A stretch of DNA of 64,000 nt, taken from assembly GCA_035949375.1 (NCBI GenBank), contig DASZIG010000011.1:11120-75119 (forward strand), in the 5' to 3' direction. This DNA comes from Gp13-AA77 sp035949375 (GTDB lineage: Bacteria; Acidobacteriota; Terriglobia; UBA7540). The position numbers and the translations under genes are program-made. Shown in pieces: positions 42,780-56,981 of this stretch (positions within the stretch are counted from its first letter, which is position 1; every line of letters begins with the position of its first letter). The notes beneath the pieces were generated by a model that saw only the letters and a list, made by a program, of their open reading frames with translations, made no database searches and had not been told where the DNA came from.

Positions 42780-42871
42780 GGTAGGGGAGTGCCCTCGTCC
42801 GTTTGGCCGGAGGAGTAACAAGCGGACCTGGGCTTTCCCCTACCTCCTGGCAGGTGAACTTGCCGCCTGCC
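42780..42871 (+). ncRNA. Candidate structured RNA unit B (same loop, different stem)
   Basis: Stem: GGTAGGGGA (42780-42788) with TCCCCTACC (42836-42844), GCCC (42791-42794) with GGGC (42830-42833), and GTCCGTTTG (42797-42805) with CAAGCGGAC (42819-42827, one G-U). The loop is GCCGGAGGAGTAA (42806-42818). Then GGCAGG (42849-42854) pairs with CCTGCC (42866-42871), followed by AAACTTG. The layout repeats unit A about 125 bases earlier while the stem sequences differ, which implies selection on structure. Confidence 0.5.
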
Positions 42872-42878
42872 AAACTTG

Positions 42879-42960
42879 GAGAGCGTCGCCGACTCAATGG
42901 AGAACGGGAAACATACCCAACTTATCGTTTCCCGGCCTCCATTACGCCGACTCCGCTCTC
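42879..42960. repeat. Long imperfect hairpin C
   Basis: Three nested paired blocks: GAGAGCG (42879-42885) with CGCTCTC (42954-42960), TGGAG (42898-42902) with CTCCA (42937-42941), and CGGGAAAC (42905-42912) with GTTTCCCG (42927-42934). The 14-base loop is at 42913-42926. The 12-base unpaired segments on both sides each contain CGCCGACTC. It differs from units A and B by lacking the GGA-rich loop. It could serve as a bidirectional terminator between this array and the gene at 42997. Confidence 0.7.
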
Positions 42961-42996
42961 ACGACCGAACACCCAACGAATATTCAAGCGGGAGCG

Positions 42997-43359
42997 TCAG
43001 GACGCGTCGTCGAACACCAGCGCCTGCCTCATACCCGCAAAGCGAATCTCGACAATGTGTGATGCACCGTTACCGTCGCTCGAATAAATCACCGCGTCGC
43101 TGTCATACTTGATGCCGCGATCCACCCACTTTGCCTGCGCCGAAGCCACGGTTTCCTTGCCCTTCTCGAAGCTGACCGTGGGATCACCGCCCGGGGCGGA
43201 CCAGGTTACGTTATAGCTGCCGGGTACCAGAGTTGCGCCGTTCACCGCGACAGCCTTGTTGATGCTCACGTGCTTGCCGTTCTTGGCGAAGGCTGAACCT
43301 GCTACCAGCACAATCAGCAGAATCGCCGGAGCCAACAGTTTTTGCAGCCGAAGGTTCAT
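42997..43359 (-). CDS. Small secreted hypothetical protein
   Basis: A 120-residue exported protein with a clear signal peptide (LLAPAILLIVLVAGSAFA) and a beta-rich mature part (VAVNGATLVPGSYNVTWSAP, then HIVEIRFAGMRQALVF). The pattern of a small beta-sandwich is common in secreted acidobacterial proteins of unknown function. GAGAGG lies about 7 bases before the ATG. A possible three-way-junction RNA fold lies about 140-250 bases upstream, in what may be its leader. Confidence 0.8.
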   Translation of the reverse strand: MNLRLQKLLAPAILLIVLVAGSAFAKNGKHVSINKAVAVNGATLVPGSYNVTWSAPGGDPTVSFEKGKETVASAQAKWVDRGIKYDSDAVIYSSDGNGASHIVEIRFAGMRQALVFDDAS

Positions 43360-44549
43360 TGTCTTGCCTCTCTTTTTTGGGATTGCGAGCCGAAGCTCGC
43401 TACCAGTCCCTCCGGCAAGACCGTTTGGTTAACTGCAAGAAATGCAGAGCCGCAACATGGCACTTGCATTCCCACTCCCCCACGCCTTACAATCGGCGCG
43501 GGGTCAAACGCAAAGAGGCGTGCCCATCAGCGGGTAAAGCCCACCGCGTTCCGGATCGCCGTTGCTCTCAGGCCGCCAAACCGTTGGCAGCGGCGATCCC
43601 TGACCCCATTTCCACGCCCAAGAATCTTAGACGCAAATCAACCCATCCGGGTTATCAGCGTAGCCTCTCAAAAGCACAAAAAGTTCTCGCTGCGCCCATC
43701 GATCGGTTTCTGACCTGTCCGATATCAATACGTTCGGCGATACGGAAAAGTTCCAAGGTCTCCGCCCCCCTGCACACAATGATGGATGTCGCACCGGCTA
43801 TCGCTCTCCCCTTGCACGTCCGCGCCGATAGCTTGGGCATCTGTGTTGCCAGTCTTTCGAAGCGCTCAAGTGCTTACGATGAATGAGAATGCCTTTGAGT
43901 TGCGCGGCTCGCGATTTAGGCGCATTGTCCGCTCACGGCATTTCGTGTCCACGACCGGACAGGTCGCCCTCATCATAGAGCCCAAGGGACGCGCGCAGGC
44001 ACGGGACGACGCAAGACCGGAGAAATTTCCGCGCCCCCTTCGTCAATAACATTTCCGCTTCACTCTTGCTGACTCAGGCGCGCTTCCGGACTCACCGCGA
44101 CCGCTTTGCGCAACCGGAACGCGACCGAAGACCAAAGCGAGGAAATGGCATTCGATTCGTTCGGCAGACGTTTCCCGCTCACTACATGGCATCTCGCCAG
44201 CGACGTCGTCTCCCAATCGGACCGCGCGACGGCACAGCCGCAAAGTCCGGCCGGTAGGGTCTTTCCATACGCCACTTTAGGGATTTTCCCCGATTGACGG
44301 CTATTCCCGAACGGGAGAGTCTCCAAGTGTACGGTACCGCGTTCGCGTAGTTGAGCGACTGCCGAGGCAAGGGGTACTTTACGGCGAGAGGCCGCCAGTC
44401 GGCGAGTCGACTTCCACTTCTCTCTCCGAGGCTGGGCCAGCCGTTAGGACAAACGCCGGAAAACGGGACAGGTCCTTGAATCTGCCCTTCACGGCTGTGG
44501 CATCCAAGGGGGTAGCTTGAACGAAGCGAATTGCATTCGCGGGATCACG
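43360..44549. other. Long intergenic region without a convincing gene
   Basis: About 1.2 kb between the secreted-protein gene and the receiver gene. Several short frames exist on both strands but show no signal peptide, domain or good ribosome binding site together, and composition is mixed. The most regular feature is the nested fold at 43500-43607. A small hairpin ACGC-AACCC/GGGTT-GCGT follows near 43625-43653. It may contain long untranslated leaders, decayed genes or small RNAs. Confidence 0.5.
43500..43607. ncRNA. Possible three-way-junction RNA fold
   Basis: Closing stem GGGGTCA (43500-43506) with TGACCCC (43601-43607); second stem AACGC (43507-43511) with GCGTT (43546-43550) directly stacked on it; third stem GGATCGCCG (43553-43561) with CGGCGATCC (43591-43599). 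Junction linkers are 0, 2 and 1 bases. An inner GGC/GCC pair and a CCC/GGG hairpin extend the second arm. The compact geometry suggests a functional RNA. On the minus strand it would lie in the leader of the gene at 42997-43359. No known riboswitch consensus was recognised. Confidence 0.4.
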
Positions 44550-45047
44550 ATGCCGTCCATCCTCATCGCCGACGATAATGAACGTATCCGGCGCGGACTG
44601 AAGGAACTGCTGGAAACGCAGCCCGGCTGGCAGGTGATCGGCGAGGCCGCCAGTGGCCTCGAGGCGGTGGAAAAGGCCGCCCAATTGGCGCCGGAAGTGG
44701 TCATTCTCGACATCAGTATGCCGCAACTTGACGGGATCGGCGCTGCGCCCCTGATCCGCAAAGCCGTTCCCGAGGTCGAACTGCTCGTGCTGAGCCAGCA
44801 CGACACGCCGGACGTCGTCAAAAAGGCTCTTGAGGCGGGCGTTCGCGGCTATGTTTTGAAGTCGACCGCGCCGCGCGACCTGGTAGCTGCGGTCGAGGCG
44901 GTGCACAGACATCAGTCTTTCCTGAGCGTCGAGGTCTCGGCTGCCGTTCGCGTGGCCATGCCGTCCCCGAGCGCGCCGGGCATCGAAACCGGCCCAGGCG
45001 GCGAGGCGGGCAGCGCAGTACCGTCGAAGAATGGCATCGAAAACTAG
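44550..45047 (+). CDS. Receiver-only response regulator (NarL-type receiver, no HTH)
   Basis: A 165-residue protein: receiver domain (about 1-122) with LIADDNERIRRGL, the phospho-acceptor aspartate in VVILDISMPQLDG, and the lysine in GYVLKSTAPRDL, a pattern typical of NarL/LuxR-type regulators. The C-terminal 40 residues are Pro/Gly/Ala-rich and no LuxR helix-turn-helix is present. The ATG at 44550 is chosen as it directly starts MPSILIADDN. It is followed 54 bases later by another receiver-containing gene. Confidence 0.85.
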   Translation: MPSILIADDNERIRRGLKELLETQPGWQVIGEAASGLEAVEKAAQLAPEVVILDISMPQLDGIGAAPLIRKAVPEVELLVLSQHDTPDVVKKALEAGVRGYVLKSTAPRDLVAAVEAVHRHQSFLSVEVSAAVRVAMPSPSAPGIETGPGGEAGSAVPSKNGIEN

Positions 45048-45100
45048 CCCAGGCTGGACGTCAAGACAGCCGGGGTGCGGGCTACCCGCAGGGGGTTCTC

Positions 45101-46384
45101 TTGGGCTCAATCGCACCAGCAGCGCAGAAACTCGAAGGTCCCTCCGCCGCCAGGCAGCACACGGTTCTGGTGGTGGAAGATGACGAACGCGTCCGGAGCG
45201 CGCTCGCGAACCTGCTCGACGAGTGGGGCTACCGCGTCGAGACCGCCAGCACCGGAAGCGAAGGGTTCGACAAGATTGCGGCGTCCAATCCCTCCGTAGT
45301 CGTCTCGGATCTCCAGATGCCGGGCTTGACGGGCCTCGAGCTGCTCAGGCGGACGCGGGAGTTCAATCCGGCCATCTCCTTCATCATGCTGACCGGCCAC
45401 GGCACCATCCAACTCGCGGTGGAGGCTACACGGCTTGGCGCCTTCGATTTTCTGGAAAAGGGCACGGATCCGGCTCGCCTGCAGGTGGTGCTGCGCAATT
45501 GCCTCGGCCAGCACGAAAGCGAGCGGCAACTGCAGATCGCCCACCGGAAACTGCGGGACCTGGGCGCTCTCGGCAAGCTCGTGGGCCGGTCGAAAAAGAT
45601 GCGTCAGATCATGTCGCTGATCACGATGGTGGCCCCCTCGGCGGCGTCGGTGCTCATCACCGGCGAGAGCGGCACGGGCAAGGAAGTGGTGGCGCGCACC
45701 ATCCATGAGCTCAGCCCCCGTCGCAGCAACTCCTTCGTGGCGCTGAATTGCGCTGCCATCCCCGAATCGCTTATTGAAAGCGAGTTGTTCGGCCATGAGA
45801 AGGGCGCGTTTACGGGCGCCTTGCAGCAGCGCATGGGGTGTTTTGAGCTGGCTCAGGGCGGGACCCTGTTGCTCGATGAAATCGGCGACATGCCCCTGAC
45901 CGCGCAAGCCAAGCTTCTACGCGTGCTGGAGGATTCAAAAGTGAGGCGCCTGGGAGCCAAGTCCGAAATCGGGGTGTCAGTCCGCGTGCTGGCGTCCACA
46001 AACCGGGCGCCGGAAGAGGCGGTTCGAACGGGAATCCTGCGGAGCGACGTTTATTACCGGCTGAATGTGGTGCATATCTTGATGCCACCCTTGCGTGAGC
46101 ACCTCGAGGACCTCGAGATTCTGGCTACGGCGCTGCTCGAGGACCTCTGCCGCAAACACAACCAGCCGATGAAGGCTTTGGATCCCGAGACGCTCCACCT
46201 GATGCATGCCCATCCGTGGCCCGGCAATGTACGCGAACTGCGCAATGTTCTGGAGCGAGCCATCGTCACCTGCCCTACACAAACGATCACGCCGGAAAGT
46301 CTTCCGCAGGCGCTGAAGGAAAGCCGCCACGCGATGGCTGCAACGGCGTCCGAGCGGCAGAGGGCCCACGCCGTCAGAGGCTGA
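45101..46384 (+). CDS. NtrC-like sigma-54 activator lacking the DNA-binding domain
   Basis: A 427-residue protein: receiver (about 20-138, aspartate in VVVSDLQMPGLTG), AAA+ domain with ITGESGTGKEVVARTI, the intact GAFTGA loop, LLLDEIGDM, and the PWPGNVRELRNVLERAI block. It ends about 40 residues later in a charged tail (SERQRAHAVRG) without the Fis-type helix-turn-helix found in its paralogue at 16717-18090. Downstream sequence in all frames shows no HTH, so this is loss, not a frameshift. The TTG start is supported by AGGGGG 5 bases upstream; no ATG precedes the receiver. Confidence 0.9.
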   Translation: MGSIAPAAQKLEGPSAARQHTVLVVEDDERVRSALANLLDEWGYRVETASTGSEGFDKIAASNPSVVVSDLQMPGLTGLELLRRTREFNPAISFIMLTGHGTIQLAVEATRLGAFDFLEKGTDPARLQVVLRNCLGQHESERQLQIAHRKLRDLGALGKLVGRSKKMRQIMSLITMVAPSAASVLITGESGTGKEVVARTIHELSPRRSNSFVALNCAAIPESLIESELFGHEKGAFTGALQQRMGCFELAQGGTLLLDEIGDMPLTAQAKLLRVLEDSKVRRLGAKSEIGVSVRVLASTNRAPEEAVRTGILRSDVYYRLNVVHILMPPLREHLEDLEILATALLEDLCRKHNQPMKALDPETLHLMHAHPWPGNVRELRNVLERAIVTCPTQTITPESLPQALKESRHAMAATASERQRAHAVRG

Positions 46385-46392
46385 GCGTCTCT

Positions 46393-46447
46393 TCATCATA
46401 CAAGACGGGGGTCATTCTACAAGACCGGGTCATCCTACAAGACCGGG
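46393..46447. repeat. Three tandem 18-19-base repeats over the end of a receiver gene
   Basis: Copies TCATCATACAAGACGGGGG (46393-46411), TCATTCTACAAGACCGGG (46412-46429) and TCATCCTACAAGACCGGG (46430-46447). The last copy contains the stop codon and final codons of the minus-strand receiver gene, so the gene's 3' end has been triplicated. Each copy keeps a TGA on the minus strand. Confidence 0.85.
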
Positions 46448-46873
46448 CCTGGGGGTATTGTCGGCAGCCCGCGTGTCGCTGGCAGACGGAGAGGCGTGGC
46501 GTGGTCTGTGCCGGTCCAGCACCCTGGTGATTTCCGAGATCATGCGGTCGGGCAGGCAAGGCTTAGTGAGAAAGCCGTCGCATCCCTCAGGAATGGCGCC
46601 GACCAGGTCGTAGGCGGTCAGGATGACGATGGGAATATGTTTGGTGCTTTCGCCAGTCTTGAGCAGACGCGCCGCCTCCAAACCGTCCATTCCCGGCAGC
46701 GATAGGTCCATAACGATCAAATCCGGCTGAAGTTGAGCGGCCTTCTGCAGGGCTTCGTTGCCGTCCGCGGCGGGGGTTACGCGAAAGCCGCTTTCGGAGA
46801 GAAAGTAAGCGTACATCTCGCGATTGTCTTTGAAGTCGTCCACAATAAAGACGTGCAGGTTCCTCTTTTCCAT
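46430..46873 (-). CDS. Single-domain response regulator (CheY-like)
   Basis: A 147-residue receiver: acidic pair in VFIVDDFKDNREMY, phospho-acceptor aspartate in LIVMDLSLPGMDGLEA, Thr in VILTAYD, and Lys in FLTKPCLPDRM. A 25-residue disordered tail follows. Without an output domain it probably acts as a phosphate shuttle or by protein interaction with the hybrid kinases next to it. The C-terminal codons lie in a tandem repeat. Confidence 0.9.
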   Translation of the reverse strand: MEKRNLHVFIVDDFKDNREMYAYFLSESGFRVTPAADGNEALQKAAQLQPDLIVMDLSLPGMDGLEAARLLKTGESTKHIPIVILTAYDLVGAIPEGCDGFLTKPCLPDRMISEITRVLDRHRPRHASPSASDTRAADNTPRPGLVG

Positions 46874-46970
46874 CTGGATTCATCCCCTTTGCCTCGCGGG
46901 GTTGCCCGCGAACTGTAGCGCACGCCGGGCGGCCCCTTCAGGCGCCGCTCGTCGACGCCCCCTCTGACGT

Positions 46971-48707
46971 TCAAATGGTTTCGCGACTTCCCTTCTGAGC
47001 TGAATGCGACTTCGCAAGAGCGCCGATGACCGTAATCAGTTCCGCAGGCTGGACCGGCTTGGGCACATGCCGGCTGAAGCCGGCTTCGAGCAGCCTCGCG
47101 CGGTCGGAAGCGCTGGCGTAGGCCGTGAGCGCGACGGCCGGCGTGTCACCGCCTCTGTTACCCGGCAGGCTCCTCACCTTCCGGATCAGGCTGTAACCGT
47201 CTTCCGCCGGCATTTCGATGTCTGCGACCAGCACATCGGGACGTTCCCTCTCCAGGATTCCGAGCGCATCCGCAGCGGCAGCGGCCACCATCACCTCGGC
47301 GCCGCACCGCTCGAGAACCGTGGCGACCACCTCACGTGCGTCAGCCTCATCATCAACCACCAAAATCCGCATGGCTTTCAACGAAGAAATCGAGGGCTCG
47401 AAGGCGCGACCTTCGGACGAAAACACGGGAGCGCCCGAGAGGGACGAAGCCAGAGAATCCGAAACCGGCAAAGTCGCCTTGAAGATGGCTCCCGAACGAT
47501 CCCGGCGGTTCTGGGCCTGGATGGTGCCGCCATGCATCTCGATCAGGTGCCGGACGATGGCGAGGCCGAGTCCAAGGCCCTTGTGAGCGCGCGTGGTGGA
47601 AGCATCACCCTGCCGGAAGCGCTCGAAGACGTAGGGAAGGATGCCGGGCTGAATCCCCGGACCGTCATCTTGGATCGTAAGCTCCACGCTCGACCCGGCG
47701 TTTTCGACCCGGACCTGCACCGAGCCTCCAGCCGGCGCGAACTTGATCGCATTGGACAGCAGGTTCGATACCACCTGCTGCAAGCGCGCCGGATCACCGG
47801 CGACGGCTCCGGCGTCACCTGCCACGGCGGCCGCGAGCTGAATATCCTTGGCTTCGGCGGCGGGACGGGCCGTGTCGATTGCCGCCTGAATGACGGAACC
47901 GAGCTCCACCCGCTTCAGGTCCAGCCGCAGCTTGCCGCTCACAATGCGGGAGACGTCCAGCAGATCGGCGATCAGCCGGGCTTGCAGCATGGCGTTCCGA
48001 TTGATCGATTCCACCGCCTTGACCTGGGTCGCGGGATCGAGGCCGCCCGCGCTGAGCATGTGCGCCCAGCCGGTGATGGCGTTGAGAGGCGTCCTGAGCT
48101 CGTGCGAGAGGATAGCCAGGAATTCGTCCTTGAGCCGATTGGCCTGCTCGGCCTCGCGGCGCGCCTCCTCGGTACTCCTGAGAAGCGCTTCGATCTCGGC
48201 TGTGCGTTCCACGACACGCTGCTCGAGTTCCTGGTTGAGCAACTGAAGGTCTTCGGTCTTCCGGAAGAGCTCGGCGAACACCCCGACCTTGGCGCGCAGG
48301 ATCTCCGGAACGATCGGGACGGAGACATAGTCCACGGCGCCGGAATCATAGCCCCGGAGCCGGTCGACGTCCTCAACCAGGACGCCGGACACCAGAATAA
48401 TCGCCGTCTTCTGGAACCGGGGATGACTGCGAATCATGGAAGCCAGCTCGAAGCCGTCGAGTTCCGGCATGCAGACGTCGATCAGGACGACGGCGACATC
48501 GTGCCTCAGCAGGTATTCAAGAGCTTCCTTGCCCGAACTGGCCTTGAGCAGGTTCTCGCCGAGTCCGGCGAGGATGGCTTCGTAGCTCAGCAACTTGCCG
48601 GGCTGATCGTCCACCATCAGGATGTTAACGGGTCGCTCCGGGCGCTCAGGACCGTGGACCGTCTTGGTCTCCGGTTCCCCCGGCAGCGTTGGAGTCGATG
48701 CCATCAT
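46971..48707 (-). CDS. Hybrid histidine kinase: receiver-HisKA-HATPase-receiver
   Basis: A 578-residue cytosolic protein: N-terminal receiver (about 25-150, VNILMVDDQPGKL, aspartate in VVLIDVCMPELDG), coiled coil (about 155-200), HisKA with histidine in LAILSHELRTPLNAI, HATPase with SNLLSNAIKFAP, DDGPGI and GLGLGLAIVRHLI, and a C-terminal receiver (RILVVDDEADAREV, aspartate in VLVADIEMPAEDG). It has no transmembrane segment or separate sensor; input is likely through the N-terminal receiver, making it a relay kinase. It lies beside the single receiver and upstream of the giant kinase region on the same strand. Confidence 0.93.
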   Translation of the reverse strand: MMASTPTLPGEPETKTVHGPERPERPVNILMVDDQPGKLLSYEAILAGLGENLLKASSGKEALEYLLRHDVAVVLIDVCMPELDGFELASMIRSHPRFQKTAIILVSGVLVEDVDRLRGYDSGAVDYVSVPIVPEILRAKVGVFAELFRKTEDLQLLNQELEQRVVERTAEIEALLRSTEEARREAEQANRLKDEFLAILSHELRTPLNAITGWAHMLSAGGLDPATQVKAVESINRNAMLQARLIADLLDVSRIVSGKLRLDLKRVELGSVIQAAIDTARPAAEAKDIQLAAAVAGDAGAVAGDPARLQQVVSNLLSNAIKFAPAGGSVQVRVENAGSSVELTIQDDGPGIQPGILPYVFERFRQGDASTTRAHKGLGLGLAIVRHLIEMHGGTIQAQNRRDRSGAIFKATLPVSDSLASSLSGAPVFSSEGRAFEPSISSLKAMRILVVDDEADAREVVATVLERCGAEVMVAAAAADALGILERERPDVLVADIEMPAEDGYSLIRKVRSLPGNRGGDTPAVALTAYASASDRARLLEAGFSRHVPKPVQPAELITVIGALAKSHSAQKGSRETI

Positions 48708-48746
48708 GCCCCACCTTGGCTTCTCAGTATGTCAGTGCGTCAGTGT

Positions 48747-48784
48747 GTCAGTTCGTCAGCAAGTCGGTTAACTGACAAACTGAC
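48747..48784. repeat. CAGT-word repeat hairpin, left flank of the S23-type gene
   Basis: GTCAGTTCGTCAG (48747-48759) pairs with CTGACAAACTGAC (48772-48784) at 12 of 13 positions. It lies in a spacer (48721-48846) built of degenerate GTCAGTNNGTCAG words. The matching right-flank array is at 49225-49330. Confidence 0.8.
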
Positions 48785-48846
48785 TCCCTGGGCAGCATTT
48801 CAGTACGTCCGTACCTCGGTACTTCGGCGTCTAGCTCATCAGTAAG

Positions 48847-49203
48847 TCATGCGGGCCGGCCTGCTCCACTTCGCAGGCTCACGATAAATGAGCTGATCAT
48901 TCGTTTCAATTCTATTGCCTGTGACTCAAGTTGCTTGTGTTCCGTGCCAGTCAGAAGTCCGAGGTCGTGAGCGAGCATCAAGTGATACTCAGTCTCGCTC
49001 GCCGATCCCATCGAAATCTGCAAAAAACGGCCGAGTTCCGCCTTTCCTGATCGGCCACAGCCCTCGGCAATGTTCGCCGGGATTGACGCTGCGGCACGGC
49101 GCATCTGTGCCGTAAGCCCAAACAGTTCGCTCTTGGGAAACTTGGCCGTCGCGCGGTAGATTTCAAGCGTCAATTGATGACCCTTCTGCCAGACCTTGAG
49201 CAA
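48847..49203 (-). CDS. Four-helix-bundle protein, S23/bAvd-like, without ATG
   Basis: A 118-residue all-helical protein of the four-helix-bundle family found as ORFs in 23S rRNA intervening sequences and as free small genes. Signatures: LKVWQKGHQLTLEIY, ELFGLTAQMRRAAASIPANI, AEGCGRSGKAELGRFLQIS, SASETEYHLMLAHDLG. The family normally begins M(K/Q)DFRxLKVW; here the sequence QDFRLLKVW is preserved but is preceded by ATA (49216-49218), so the usual ATG has been lost. The TTG at 49203 is the first conventional start and lies after QDFR. CAGT-word hairpins flank it on both sides. Confidence 0.8.
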   Translation of the reverse strand: MLKVWQKGHQLTLEIYRATAKFPKSELFGLTAQMRRAAASIPANIAEGCGRSGKAELGRFLQISMGSASETEYHLMLAHDLGLLTGTEHKQLESQAIELKRMISSFIVSLRSGAGRPA

Positions 49204-49224
49204 TCGAAAATCTTGTATGAGAAA

Positions 49225-49330
49225 CAGTATTTCAGTTTGTCAGACATCCAGCCAGGATTTCAGTTTGTCAGTACCTCAGTACGTCAGTAAAAGCGACCCG
49301 CTGAGGTACTGACAAACTGACTCACTGACC
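49225..49330. repeat. CAGT-word repeat with a perfect 20-bp inverted repeat, right flank of the S23-type gene
   Basis: TCAGTTTGTCAGTACCTCAG (49260-49279) and its exact reverse complement (49301-49320) are separated by 21 bases. The surrounding spacer repeats TTTCAGTTTGTCAG words. With the left flank it brackets the four-helix-bundle gene. Confidence 0.9.
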
Positions 49331-49339
49331 AACTCCTCC

Positions 49340-56161
<6,822 letters not shown>

Positions 56162-56539
56162 CGTTTTGCCTCACTGGAAAGATTGGTTTAACCCTTCTTG
56201 CCCCTTTGTTGCCAGCCACTCACACGTCCGCCGCACACGGAAGCTCCGGCGGATACCCATGCGAAGATTGTGCTGGAGTCGACTCGGTGGGCTGCGAAAC
56301 GCTGCGCGTCTCGGCCAGCTCTGTGCCGAGCCGGCCGGTTCCCTATGCCAGTAACGATCCCCCGCGCATGCATAAGGCGCCTGAGTCACTGCGACGAGCA
56401 TCGCTTCATCCTGCTTCCTGCAGGGAAGACAGACTCGATCAGCAACTTTCTGATTCGCTGGAGTTTTTTGTTCTGTTTCTCTTTGTCTTGCTGAATCGTC
56501 GATCCCCGCCCGAACGCCTCCCTAAGCGTATGAAACAAT
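56162..56539. other. Leader region upstream of the giant kinase
   Basis: This 378-base gap lies between the start of the giant kinase and the end of the next small gene on the same strand. Short frames on both strands have no recognisable content. It probably contains the kinase promoter and leader. No clear promoter hexamers or terminator were identified. Confidence 0.4.
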
Positions 56540-56761
56540 CTATCCCGCTATCGCTCGTGATTTTCCGGATGTCCTGGAGCGTGAAGCGATTGCCACAACG
56601 GCGCCGCTCGAAAACTCGCGCGCAAAGCAGTCCATTCCGGGCCTAGCCTGTGTGAGTTCCCTCACCCTCTTACGGGCATGCTCCAGATTGACCGCGGCAC
56701 CGATCCACTGTGGACGGCCGCTCGGTGTGATCTCAAAGAGGTCATACTGCCGGGGCTCCAT
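56540..56761 (-). CDS. Small conserved-looking hypothetical protein
   Basis: A 73-residue soluble protein, MEPRQYDLFEITPSGRPQWI at the start, then NLEHARKRVRELTQ and AREFSSGAVVA. The pattern (YDLFE, GxPxW, a helix of alternating charges, then FxxxxxSGxVV) is that of a widespread acidobacterial small protein type with no known role. A strong GGAGG lies 6 bases before the ATG, supporting translation. It is isolated, 378 bases upstream of the giant kinase. Confidence 0.65.
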   Translation of the reverse strand: MEPRQYDLFEITPSGRPQWIGAAVNLEHARKRVRELTQARPGMDCFAREFSSGAVVAIASRSRTSGKSRAIAG

Positions 56762-56981
56762 CGTCTGCCTCCACCCTCAGCCAACAGTGAGCAAACAACC
56801 AACAGTGAGCAAAACCTGAACCCCTTCAAGTATTTGCGACGTAGACCGATCAGTTTGCGGCACAGTGACTTTCGATTCAATCAGGTAAATCCATTAGATC
56901 GCCGCCGGACGGCACCGTATCAGACCCAGGGCTCGCTCCCAGGGATACCCTCTTTTCGCTCCCAACTTCGAAGGCACGAGT

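Larger units (their letters stand above)
42570..42996. other. Intergenic region packed with hairpins
   Basis: No coding frame is convincing. The gap holds consecutive inverted repeats: 42658-42713 (hairpin A), 42724-42746 (small GC hairpin), 42780-42844 (hairpin B), 42849-42871 (small hairpin), and 42879-42960 (hairpin C). Hairpins A and B share the same apical loop on different stems, and each is followed by a small hairpin and a GCCRAACTTG string. Genes on both sides run on the minus strand; the transcribed strand of the array is unknown. Confidence 0.75.

Noticed and set aside
42846..42865. Sigma-54 promoter TGGCAGG...TTGCC in the hairpin array
   Set aside because: GG and GC elements are separated by 11 bases, not the strict 10, and the sequence is explained by the small hairpin of unit B.
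43500..44300. Cyclic-di-GMP (GEMM) riboswitch
   Set aside because: Fragments such as ACGCAAAG and CCGCAAAGTCCGGCCGG recall parts of the GEMM core, but the CACGCACAGGGCAAACC-type half and the matching receptor helix are not present in order on either strand.
43786..44326. Short frames of 60-90 codons on both strands
   Set aside because: They overlap each other, lack domains, signal peptides and ribosome binding sites, and show no codon-usage contrast with the other frames.
47004..48845. A 613-codon plus-strand frame opposite the hybrid kinase
   Set aside because: Antisense shadow of two receivers and a kinase; no recognisable content.
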